Assembly: GCF_026151205.1 (NCBI RefSeq)
Contig: NC_087079.1
Location: 3,615,230 to 3,679,229 of the forward strand
Length of the DNA: 64,000 bases
Source: Bolinopsis microptera
Taxonomy: Eukaryota; Ctenophora; Tentaculata; Lobata; Bolinopsidae
Direction of reading: 5' to 3'
Shown here: positions 55,111 through 64,000 of the stretch, one piece after another
Position numbering within the stretch: position 1 is the stretch's first letter
Layout: each line of letters opens with the position of its first letter
Notes under the pieces: model-generated
The model's input: only the letters and a program-made list of their open reading frames with translations
What the model was told of the DNA's origin: nothing
Databases searched by the model: none
Made by a program: the position numbers and the translations under genes

Positions 55111-56025
55111 TTACATATAATTAGGAATTACAAAACTTGCTGGCTCGCTTCTCCATGATTTTTATTATCAATAGTGCAGTCGTGCACAAACTGAACTGAA
55201 CTTGTAGGTTTAGGCATACTTGTTTGTAACTGTCACCAAGAATCAAGATGTAACTAGGTCGAACGAAGAAATATATACGCAGGCACGTGATATAATTGTA
55301 TTATATAAATACATGAAAAGCCGCGCCTGCTTGAGACCTAATTCCTTGTCATACGTTGTATGACCCGCCTGTATCGTTGAAACTCTACAGGGGTGAAACG
55401 ACTGTGGGGGTCACGATGTGATATAACTAATTCCTCATCCTGCGTGAGACCTAATTTTGGTGACGGTTACGACATTATAGCGACGTTACGTCGCTATACC
55501 TGATTTTTGTGGCCGTGCACCTTGGCAGCTTTAGGCCTAGCGGCCAGTCTCAGACATATTTTTCGTTCAGGCATTATTAATCTTAACAAATACCTTACGA
55601 GACATACATTTAAATGGTACGAAAGTCTGGTTTTTCGAAAAAAACACCATATTTTCGGACTACCAAAATTTAGGTCACCATCATTATTTTCCCGAAATTA
55701 TTTTTCACGTATTAACCTTAATTATGACTTCATCGATTTACTATAAACCTATCAATATAATTATATGTAGTAAGTTATAAATATGATTCATCAAACAGTT
55801 AATAAACATTTTTATTCTGTCATGAATTGCTTTGGAAATGATTTTGAACACGTTCCATGTTGGCATTACATTTAATTTTAACTATGAATTTGGAATTGTA
55901 ACAAAAGGAAACACGATTATTAACTTTAAAAGTGATATTATACACTATACTGTATTACCATTAATTGATTAAAATGTGAAATAACTCTTATTCTATTGAA
56001 AAACGGTTCGATGAATTGTCAAGTT
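55111..56025. other. Intergenic, with a short palindrome
   Basis: 55476-55498 reads tatagcgacg-tta-cgtcgctata, a 10-bp hairpin. The rest is AT-rich; the 79-codon plus frame at 55507 is not credible as a gene. Confidence 0.4.
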
Positions 56026-58623
56026 CTAGCATTCTCCAGCAGTCCCTGTACTCCAGACCGCTGCACCTCCGTCAGTGTAAAGAACGACGTCGCCGTCATT
56101 TTGCACTTTCAACATAGTACCTTCGGTGGTTTGACTACCGGAACCCCAAAGTGCGTTCCCCAAACTGTTCCGTATGACGAGGTTGCTATCAGCTTGGAAC
56201 TTGAGACCGCGACCTTGGTTTTGAAGTACACCAGCCGTTTTGGAGGACCAAAGAGCATTTCCATTGCAGTAAAGCACCAAGTTTCCATCTGTTTGCATCT
56301 TGAAGGCATGACTTCCATCTGGAGACGTCAGTTTAGTGCCCAGTGCCAGTGCCTTGTAGGTTGAGTCACCCCTATAGCAAACATGGTCGGTACAGCAACT
56401 GTCAAAATTACAAGCTTGAGATTCCGTTTCCTCTCCCTCGCAGTCAGCTCCATTATCAGCTGGGGTGGGGTTAGTGCAGGATCTAGTTCTTGTCTGCGTC
56501 CCATCTCCACAAGATACTGAGCAGTCAGACCAGTCTCCATAGTCACTCCATCCACCATCAATCGGGTCACATCTGCCACCAGTCCCTGTACTCCAGACCG
56601 CAACAGATTCGTCAGTGTAAAGAACGACGTTACCGATATCCTCTACTTGTAACTTGGTGCCTCCGGTCCCACCAGTTTCCGAACCCCAGAGTGAATCACC
56701 TTCTGTGCTGTATATGATGAGATTATTATTAGCTTGGAAAATAAGACCATCTTTCACGGTTGCAACATGAGATCTGGAGTACCAAAGCGGATTTCCATTG
56801 CAATAAAGCACCAAGTTTCCATCTGGCTGCATCTCAAAAGCATAATTTCCATTAGGGGACATCATGCGAGATCCGAGTTCCAATGCAATAAAAGATGCGT
56901 CTTCCCTGTAGCACTCCCCTGTAACACTTTCGGCACTAGTAGGGTGGTCCCCGATGTTGAATTGGTGCGCGTTACAAGCTTGAGATTCCGTTGCTTCTCC
57001 CACACAGTCAGATCCGTTATTAGCTGGGGCGGGGTTAGTACAGGATCTGATTCTTGTCTTCGTTCCATCTCCACAAGATACTGAGCAGTCAGACCAGTCT
57101 CCATAGTCACTCCATCCACCATCAATTTCGTAACATCTGCCATTAGTCCCCGTATTCCAGACGTCTGTTAGGTTGTCACTGTAGAGAACGACGTTACCGC
57201 TATCCTGCACTTGCAACTTGGTGCCTTCGGTGTTGGCAGTTCCCGAGCCCCAGAGTGCTCCACTTTCTGTGCTGTATATGACGAGGTTGCTATCAGCTTG
57301 GAAGGCAAGACCTTTTGATACGGTTGCACCGTCAGTTCCAGAGGACCAAATCGTGTTTCCATTGCAGTCAAGCACCAAGTTTCCTTCTTGCTGCATCGTA
57401 AATGTATAATTTCCGTTGGGAGACGTCAGTGTAGAGCCAAATTTTAGCGCGATATAGGGTCCGTCACCCCTGTAGCAAACGCTTTCGGTACAGCACCCGC
57501 CAACAGAACAAGCTTGAGATTCCGTTGCTTCTCCCACACAGTCAGATCCGTTATTAGCTGGGACGGGGTTAGTACAGGATCTGATTCTTGTCTTCGCTCC
57601 ATCTCCACAAGATACTGAGCAGTCAGACCAGTCTCCATAGTCACTCCATCCACCATCAATTTCGTAACATTTGCCATTAGTCCCCGTATTCCAGACGTCT
57701 GTTAGGTTTTCACTGTAGAGAACGACGTTACCGCTATCCTGCACATGCAACTTGGTGCCTTCGGTGTTGGCAGTTCCCGAGCCCCAGAGTGCTCCACTTT
57801 CTGTGCTGTATATGACGAGGTTGCTATCAGCTTGGAAGGCAAGACCTTTTGATACGGTTGCACCGTCGGTTCCAGAGGACCAAATCGTGTTTCCATTGCA
57901 GTCAAGCACCAAGTTTCCTTCTTGCTGCATCGTAAATGTATAATTTCCGTTGGGAGACGTCAGTGTAGAGCCAAATTCTAGCGCGATATAGGGTCCGTCA
58001 CCCCTGTAGCAAACGCTTTCGGTACAGCACCCGCCAACAGAACAAGCTTGAGATTCCGTTGCTTCTCCCACACAGTCAGCTCCGTTATCAGCTGGGGCGG
58101 GGTTAGTGCATAATCTAGTTCTTGTCTGCGTTCCATCTCCACAAGATACTGAGCAGTCAGACCAGTCTCCAAAGTCACTCCATCCACCATCAATCGGGTC
58201 ACATCTGTCAGCAGTCCCTGTACTCCAGACCGCTGCACCATCTTCAGTGTAGAGAACGACGTTGCCGTCATCCTGCACCTTCAACAGATAACCTCCGGTC
58301 CCCTGACTGCCGGAACCCCACCTTGCAGTATTCCCTATTTTTAGGACGAGGTTGCTATCAGCCTGGAACGTAAGACCTGTTACGTATGAACCAGTTCCAG
58401 TGGACCAAAGTGGATTTTCATTGCAGGAAAGCACCAAGTTATAACTCTGCTTCATCTTAAAGGTATAATTTCCATTGGGGGACGTCATTTTAGTTCCCTT
58501 TTTCAATGCGATGAAAGATGAGCTTTTTCTGTAGCACAAAGCACTCCCAGAACAGCTGCTGGCATCAGTTGTAGCAAGAGCAAACAGGAAGGCTAAAAGA
58601 TTAGGCAAAGTAATCTTAATCAT
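56026..58623 (-). CDS. Secreted bulb-lectin/thrombospondin-1 repeat protein
   Basis: 865 residues on one exon. Signal peptide (1 to about 21), then alternating domains: bulb-type (mannose-binding, GNA-like) lectin about 25-141, TSP1 145-199, lectin 204-319, TSP1 323-377, lectin 382-497, TSP1 501-551, lectin 569-685, TSP1 688-743, lectin 747-865. Each TSP1 has the WSDYGDWSDCSVSCGDG core and six cysteines. Lectin lobes carry the QxDxNLVxY-type signature in variable form (for example QADSNLVIY); some lobes are degenerate (QADSNLVLKI), so not every site may bind sugar. A linker (552-568) replaces the usual Cys-Cys between units 3 and 4. Units 2 and 3 are almost identical in DNA, showing recent internal duplication. 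No membrane anchor. A role in mucus, matrix or microbe binding is inferred. Confidence 0.92.
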   Translation of the reverse strand: MIKITLPNLLAFLFALATTDASSCSGSALCYRKSSSFIALKKGTKMTSPNGNYTFKMKQSYNLVLSCNENPLWSTGTGSYVTGLTFQADSNLVLKIGNTARWGSGSQGTGGYLLKVQDDGNVVLYTEDGAAVWSTGTADRCDPIDGGWSDFGDWSDCSVSCGDGTQTRTRLCTNPAPADNGADCVGEATESQACSVGGCCTESVCYRGDGPYIALEFGSTLTSPNGNYTFTMQQEGNLVLDCNGNTIWSSGTDGATVSKGLAFQADSNLVIYSTESGALWGSGTANTEGTKLHVQDSGNVVLYSENLTDVWNTGTNGKCYEIDGGWSDYGDWSDCSVSCGDGAKTRIRSCTNPVPANNGSDCVGEATESQACSVGGCCTESVCYRGDGPYIALKFGSTLTSPNGNYTFTMQQEGNLVLDCNGNTIWSSGTDGATVSKGLAFQADSNLVIYSTESGALWGSGTANTEGTKLQVQDSGNVVLYSDNLTDVWNTGTNGRCYEIDGGWSDYGDWSDCSVSCGDGTKTRIRSCTNPAPANNGSDCVGEATESQACNAHQFNIGDHPTSAESVTGECYREDASFIALELGSRMMSPNGNYAFEMQPDGNLVLYCNGNPLWYSRSHVATVKDGLIFQANNNLIIYSTEGDSLWGSETGGTGGTKLQVEDIGNVVLYTDESVAVWSTGTGGRCDPIDGGWSDYGDWSDCSVSCGDGTQTRTRSCTNPTPADNGADCEGEETESQACNFDSCCTDHVCYRGDSTYKALALGTKLTSPDGSHAFKMQTDGNLVLYCNGNALWSSKTAGVLQNQGRGLKFQADSNLVIRNSLGNALWGSGSQTTEGTMLKVQNDGDVVLYTDGGAAVWSTGTAGEC

Positions 58624-58925
58624 TATGGCAAACTTATAAAATTTAGGTCAGATCGAAATAATGAAAATTTAACTGTTGTTGTCCTTCTTAAGCATCCAAC
58701 ATGGGAGCATGTACAATGTACATCTTTTAAGAATTTGGGAGGGGCGGGTCCAGCAAAGAACTAATTTTTCATTTCCAATTAGCGACCAATGGAAAACAAT
58801 AGAAACTTTAGTGTGAGACCACCAGACACGTTTTCATGTTGAAGATTAAACTAACATAAACAAAAGGTGGAGGAAACTGAGGAGGCACATGAAATTTGGG
58901 TGGGGTCCAGCAGAACTCGACTTTC
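58624..58925 (-). promoter_or_regulatory. 5' flank of the lectin gene
   Basis: Sequence directly upstream of the lectin start, with 'tacaatgtacatctttta', 'gggaggggcgggtccagca' and 'gagaccaccagacacgtttt' as landmarks. It recurs, without the gene, at 59636-59935 and 63785-64000 (same orientation) and at 60965-61190 and 63345-63740 (inverted). It must hold the promoter unless transcription starts farther away. Confidence 0.6.
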
Positions 58926-59094
58926 CGCAAAAACCGTAAAAGATATACAACTGAAACTTTTTTTGTTTTTGACTGGGTCAAATGCTTTAATGGCCTTCAA
59001 ATCAGCATGAAAAAATAAAAAATTGGCCAAGAAATAGGAGTTTTATAGCCCAAAATTTGGACCCCCAAGTGGTGTCAAAAACGCGAATTAAATA

Positions 59095-59203
59095 GGTAAT
59101 AATTATTTTAGTCTCTTGAGTCTTGACACCACTTTAGGGTTTATAGACGGGTTCCTGCTAGTTTTAATAATCCACAGTTCAAATCTTTGACAATGAAATT
59201 GTT
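59095..59203. repeat. Dispersed repeat, copy 2 (see 1003-1092)
   Basis: Same order of 'agtctcttgagtcttgacac', 'tttagggttta', 'cgggttcctgctag' and 'tgacaatgaaat' as at 1003-1092, here with a 25-bp extra segment. Confidence 0.65.
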
Positions 59204-59635
59204 AATGTAGTTTAAATTTAGAAATGTTTAACTACCTCTGGTTGCACGATGTTTAGAAATTTGTTGAATTCTGGCATTTTCAAAACTTTTTTTCTTCAAA
59301 AAAAAACGCAAATTCGTCTTAAAAAACGCAAAAAAACGCAAAAACGTTCTTCCCAACCCTGCAACAGAAAAATTTTTAATAGTTAGTGATCGGGAAACAC
59401 TAGAAATTAGACCAGACATGCGTTCATGTTGAAGATTAAGCGATAATAACAAGTGGAAGAATGTACGGCTTAAGAAAGACAACAATGAACAACATTTAAA
59501 TAACAATTTTTGTTCAGAACCTTGTCCATTACTCCATTAACAATGGACAAACCGCGCATCAACGAGCGTGCTAAAATTAAATCACTCTACAGTCGATCTT
59601 CGAGTTCGAAATTTTTCTAAAAGGGTCCCGGAAAG

Positions 59636-59935
59636 TTAATCTTAATCATTATGGCAAACTCTCAAAATTTAGGTCAGAACGAAATAAGGAAAATTCAACT
59701 GTTGTTGTCCATCTTAAGCATCCAAAATGGGGGCATGTACAATGTACATCTTTCAAGAATTTGGGAGGGGCAGGTCCAGCAGAACACTCATTGACATTTG
59801 TCGTTGCTAGTTAGCGGTCAATGGAAAACAATAAAAATTTTAGTTTGAGACCACCAGACACTTTTTCATGTTGAAGAATGAAGATTAAACTAACATAAAC
59901 AAAAGTTGGAAGGAACTGGGGAGACATGGAATTTT
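59636..59935 (-). repeat. Orphan copy of the lectin 5' flank
   Basis: Matches 58610-58900 including the lectin ATG and next codons (ATGATTAAGATTA), then departs within a few bases and meets a stop (TAG) after about ten codons. The 63785-64000 copy departs at the same point, so both derive from one truncated ancestor. Confidence 0.75.
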
Positions 59936-60335
59936 GGATGATGATTAATCACTCTACACTCGACTGTCACGTGACTTTTTCTGCTATCATTATTTCCCCA
60001 AATTATTTTTCACGTATTTTATATTTTCCTTAATTATGACTTCATCGATTTACTATCAACTTATCAATATAGTAAGTTATAAATATGGTTCATCAAACAG
60101 TTAATAAACACTAGTATTCGATCATGAATTGCTTTAATTTTAAAAATGATTTTGGACACGTTCCATTAAATTTAATGATAACAAACTAATGAATTGCCGC
60201 AAGCTCTGTCATTACTTTATTGGCCACGGCAGCGAAATTTCGGGAGTAGTGGAAGATAACAAATATTGTCGATCTCCTATACCAGTATACCAGTATACCT
60301 GTATACCCTATGGAGGTTTATAAGTTAAACTTAAG

Positions 60336-61010
60336 TTGAGGCTAACTTTCAAAGGCTCCGGAGAAATTTTTTACAAGATGAAACACAAAACAGCTGATCC
60401 ATGATCATAGAAGATCTCCGTTTTCAATTTTCTCAAATACTTGGAGGCCAGTACTAGTAGACCAGTTTCGACCGGCTAGGTTATGGTTTGATTTGCTACT
60501 ATACACGGTGTATCATGTACCTTTCGTGCACGCCGGCCGGCCGGTCAAAAGGGGTTTAGGGGTTGCAACGTGTGTCAAGGTTTGATAAGCTTGCTAGTTG
60601 TAATAATCAAGTACGTTCTTTGTCTTTAATTTAATATGAGCCGTTTAGTATACTGTCTTGCTTCTAATTAAGGCTCATGGTAGTCTAGCCGGGTGCCGCC
60701 CATGATCGGCCACGCCGAGCTGCGAAGGATTGACATCATGAATCAAGACTCAAGAGATATACGCAAAAGAAGCGAGCAATAGACTAGCAAGCTAAGTAAA
60801 TATTAATATAAATAACCTTGTAGCTACTTTTTGATACAGAACTATACAGAACTCTTTAACTGCACAAACCGCAATTGCTATTGTTTGAACTTTGATCTAT
60901 ATTTCCCTTTGGAAATTGGATAAGCACAGCCGTACATCCTTACACCTGTTTATTGCTTAATCTTCAACATGAACGCATGTCTGGTCTAATTTCTAGTGTT
61001 TCCCATACAC
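60336..61010. repeat. Direct repeat, copy 1 (second at 62843-63400)
   Basis: 'ggctaactttcaaaggctcc', 'aagatgaaacacaaaacagc', 'gccacgccgagctgcgaagg' and 'aatcttcaacatgaacgcat' occur in the same order in 62843-63400. No coding frame. Confidence 0.8.
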
Positions 61011-61189
61011 TAACTATTGAAAGGTTTTCTGCTGGACCCCTTCCAAATTTCACCTTTTGTTAATGTTAGTTTAATCTTCAACATGAAAACGTGTCTGGTG
61101 GTCTCACACTAAAGTTTCTATTGTTTTCCATTGATCTCTAACTGGCAACGAGTGTTCTGCTGAACCCGCCCCTCCAAAATTCTTAAAAG

Positions 61190-62082
61190 AATGTTACGGG
61201 GGAGTGCTACAAACAAAGTTCATCTTTTATCGCATTGCCAAGGGGATCTAAAATGATGTCCCCCAATGGAAATTATACCTTTAAGATGGAGGACTTCGAT
61301 AGTTATAACTTAGTGCTTTACTGCAATGGAAATCAACTTTGGTCAGCTGGAACTTCATCATGGGTAGAAGGTTTTAAGTTCAAGGCTAATAGCAACCTCG
61401 TCCTACTCGGCTGGGGGAAAAAGATAAAGTGGAGTTCTGGCACTCACAATTCTGGAGGTATCCTGTTGAAAGTGCAGGATGACGTCGTTCTCTACACTGA
61501 CCAAGGTGCAGCGGTCTGGAGTACAGGGACTGGTGGCAGATGTGACCCGATTGATGGTGGATGGAGTGACTTTGGAGATTGGTCTGACTGCTCAGTATCT
61601 TGTGGAGATGGAACGCAGACAAGAACTAGATCCTGTACTAACCCCACCCCAGCTGATAATGGAGCTGACTGCGAGGGAGAGGCCGAAACGGAATCTCAAG
61701 CTTGTAATGTTGACAGATGCTGTACCGACCATGTTTGCTACAGGGGTGACTCAACCTACAAGGTAATGGAAAGGGGCAATAAACTGACGTCTCCAGATGG
61801 AAGTCATGCCTTCAAGATACAAACAGATGGAAACTTGGTGCTTTACTGCAATGGAAATGCTCTATGGTCCTCCAAAACGGCTGGTTCAAATAAAAATCAA
61901 GGTCTCGAGTTCCAATATGATAGCAACCTCGTCATACATAGCAGTTGGGGGAAATACTTTGGAGTTCCGGTAGTCAGACCACCGAAGGTACTATATTGAA
62001 AGTGCAAAATGACGGCAACGTCGTTCTCTACACTGACGGAGGTGCAGCTGTCTGGAGTACAGGGACTGCTGGAGAATGCTAG
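61190..62082 (+). pseudogene. Inverted, truncated copy of the lectin/TSP1 gene
   Basis: Encodes lectin, TSP1, lectin, in the opposite orientation to 56026-58623. The 5' end is broken: flank sequence ('ccaaaattcttaaaaga') joins straight to the first lectin domain (GECYKQSSSF), losing the signal peptide and start codon. The first lectin lobe lacks two codons of the QDDGN motif (QDDVVLY). One base is deleted near 61950 relative to the intact gene, so the frame ends at 61999, while the remaining codons to the family ending AVWSTGTAGEC and TAG (62082) are intact in another frame. Most likely a pseudogene; an assembly indel could explain the frameshift but not the missing 5' end. Confidence 0.85.
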
Positions 62083-62169
62083 AACTTGACAATTCATCAA
62101 ACCGTTTTTCAATAGAATTAGAATAGGAGTTATTTCAAATATTAATCAATTAAATGGTGATACAGTATA

Positions 62170-62193
62170 GGGGTCGTTCACATATTACGTATT
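62170..62193. mobile_element. Solo terminus or footprint of the 6463-type MITE
   Basis: 'ggggtcgttcacatattacg' plus tatt interrupts the 3' flank of the lectin pseudogene. The intact gene's 3' flank reads straight through ('cagtat|agtgtataatatc'). It matches only one end of the element at 6463-6653. Confidence 0.6.
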
Positions 62194-62261
62194 AGTGTAT
62201 AATATCGCTTTTTAAGTTATTTATTGTGTTTCCTTTGTTACAATTAATAATTTGTGTTTAA

Positions 62262-62602
62262 CTGAGGGTTGGGATATGGGGCAATCCAAAATGGATTCGC
62301 TGGCTGTACTAATCTTAGCCAATTCATCCGCTGTTTTCATCTCCTTCAATCAATCGTTTGTCAACAGATTAGCAGATCTCATAGCCAGAAAGAGGAAGAA
62401 AAGGTACTGTGATGTAGTAAGGCTTGTAAGGGCGAGGATAAGATTTGCTATGTTATTTGCTAAGAAAAACTCTAATATTGCGCTACGAGGGTACAGAGGA
62501 AAGAAGGTAGGCATCAAACATGAGACCCCTCTATCAGAAGTCTCGTACAACCTCATCCCTGCCCCGATGATGTGTTTTGAAAATTTGCGTGTATATATTT
62601 GA
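62262..62602 (+). pseudogene. Possible mobile-element protein fragment
   Basis: A frame of about 113 codons with LADLIARKRKKRYCDVVRLV and IRFAMLFAKKNSNIALRGYR. The pattern (basic segment, R-(I/V)-RF-(A)LL, then LRG-RG) resembles the C-terminal tail of polyproteins in cnidarian mobile elements as I remember them; I could not search. No start that makes biological sense and no neighbouring transposase or RT was found. Confidence 0.35.
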
Positions 62603-62795
62603 TTGTTCAAAGTTCAATTGGTAGCAATGGACCATTTCTGTTGCCTATGTATTGTGCTCTGCTAATTGCATCACTTGATTTAATTGTATGCATATATTGT
62701 TTGAATGACCTTATCCAGTGGGTGCTGCTATCCATCAGATCTCAAGAGTCAAGAGTCAAGAGTGTTCGAGTATCTGAGATTTAACAATCAAGGTT

Positions 62796-62841
62796 TGACC
62801 CCCCCCCCCCCCCCGTAAGCATTTGAAACCCCCCCCCCCCC
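62796..62841. repeat. Two poly-C runs at a duplication border
   Basis: Runs of about 18 and 13 C separated by 'gtaagcatttgaaa' stand exactly before the second copy of the 60336 direct repeat (homology resumes at 'ggctaactttcaaaggctcc'). Confidence 0.75.
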
Positions 62842-62842
62842 T

Positions 62843-63400
62843 CGGCTAACTTTCAAAGGCTCCGGTGAAATTGTTTACAAGATGAAACACAAAACAGCTG
62901 ATCAGAGAAGATCGTTTTCAATTTTCTCAAATACTTGGAGGCCAGTAGGCTGGTTTCGACCGGCTACGTTATGGTTTGATAAGCTTGCTAGTATCTAGTT
63001 GTGATAATCCAGTAAGTTCTTTGTCTTAATTTAATATGAGCCGTTTAATATACTGTTTTGCTTCTAATTTAATAGGCTCGTGGTATATAGTCGGGTACCG
63101 CGCACGATTGGCCACGCCGAGCTGCGAAGGATTGACATCGTGAATCAAGAGATAAAGGTCATAGAAGCGAGCAATAGACTAGCATTTAGCAAGCTAAGTA
63201 AGTAACATTATAGCTAACTAAAGCACTTTTTGATACAGAACTATTCAACTGCACACACCGCAATTGCTATTGTTTGAACTTTGATCCATGTCTCCCTTTG
63301 GACATTGGATATGCGCAGCCGTACATCCTTCCACCTGTTTATTGCCTAATCTTCAATATGAACGCATGTCTGGTCTAATTTCTAGTGTTTTCCGATCACT
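62843..63400. repeat. Direct repeat, copy 2 of 60336-61010
   Basis: Same landmarks in the same order with small deletions. It runs into inverted lectin-flank copies. Confidence 0.8.
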
Positions 63401-63740
63401 AACTATTAAAAAGTGTTCTGCTGGACCCCACCCAAATTTCACGTGCCTCCTCAGTTTCCTCCACCTTTTGTTAATGTTAGTTTAATCTTCAACATGAAAA
63501 CGTGTCTGGTGGTCTCACACTAAAGTTTCTATTGTTTTCCATTGATCACTAACTATTAAAAAGTGTTCTGCTGGACCCCTCCTAAATTTCATGTGCCTCC
63601 CCAGTTTCCTCCACCTTTTGTTTATGTTAGTTTAATGTTCAACATGAAAACGTGTCTGGTGGTCTCACACTAAAGTTTTTATTGTTTTCCATTGATCGCT
63701 AACTGGCAATGAGTGTTCTCCTGGACTCCTCCAAAATTCC
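63400..63740 (+). repeat. Inverted lectin 5'-flank, two tandem copies
   Basis: 'cctccaccttttgttaatgt', 'gaaaacgtgtctggtggtct' and 'attgttttccattgatc' occur twice in tandem about 145 bp apart. Orientation is opposite to 58624-58925. Confidence 0.75.
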
Positions 63741-63784
63741 ATGTCTCACTCTACTATAGAGTCGATCTTCGAGATTTTTCTAAA

Positions 63785-64000
63785 AGGGTCCCGGAAAGTT
63801 AATCTTAATCATTATGGCAAACTCTCAAAATTTAGGTCAGATCGATTTAATGAAAATTCAACTGTTGTTGTCCTTCTTACTTTCTTAAGCATTCAACATG
63901 GGGGGCGTCTACAATGTACATCTTTTAACAATTTGGGAGGGGCGGGTCCAGCAAATAACTAATTTGTCATTGCTAGTTAGCGATCAATGGAAAACAATAG
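63785..64000 (-). repeat. Orphan lectin 5'-flank at the window edge
   Basis: Near-copy of 59640-59860, including the truncated ATGATTAAGATTA start, and it runs off the window. Together with 63400-63740 it forms an inverted repeat. Confidence 0.75.

Overview
The window looks like nuclear DNA of a repeat-rich, AT-rich metazoan, most likely a cnidarian or other early-branching animal. This is inferred from spliced genes with GT-AG introns, class A GPCRs on single exons, a FoxN1/4-type forkhead gene, a PUR-domain gene, a bulb-lectin/thrombospondin secreted protein and THAP/P2RX7_C-type transposon debris. No species call is possible from sequence alone.

Layout. 1-6.3 kb is gene-dense: an open frame leaving the left edge (minus), a rhodopsin-family GPCR (minus, 1333-2325), a newly assembled three-exon gene for a small secreted acidic protein (2908-4058) and a complete three-exon UMP-CMP kinase (5298-6347). 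7.9-16.9 kb is non-coding satellite: about 5.4 kb of 171/178-bp monomers, an opposite-facing patch of the same monomer, and between them 2.8 kb of almost pure GGA polypurine.

17.7-35.0 kb is one minus-strand forkhead gene (FoxN1/4-like). Its forkhead domain is split over four exons, with a 15-kb intron after the first of them. That intron contains a complete opposite-strand GPCR gene (29806-30810), three to four copies of a dispersed repeat, a 1.3-kb fold-back palindrome, an 11-copy 98-bp array in which each unit can form three hairpins with a shared hexaloop, a TTAA-flanked element bounded by poly-G/poly-C, and a decayed THAP/P2RX7_C pair. About 660 bp upstream, facing the other way, starts a seven-exon PUR-alpha-like gene (35690-49947, 283 aa) with a 12-kb repeat-filled third intron.

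50-64 kb holds a 5'-truncated LINE, two Helitrons joined head to tail, and a lectin locus: an intact 865-aa protein with five bulb-lectin and four TSP1 domains (minus, 56026-58623), an inverted broken copy (61190-62082), and several copies of the lectin's 5' flank without a gene.

The genes do not form one pathway. The main value of the window lies in gene structures that become visible only when exons are joined by phase, and in its unusual repeats.
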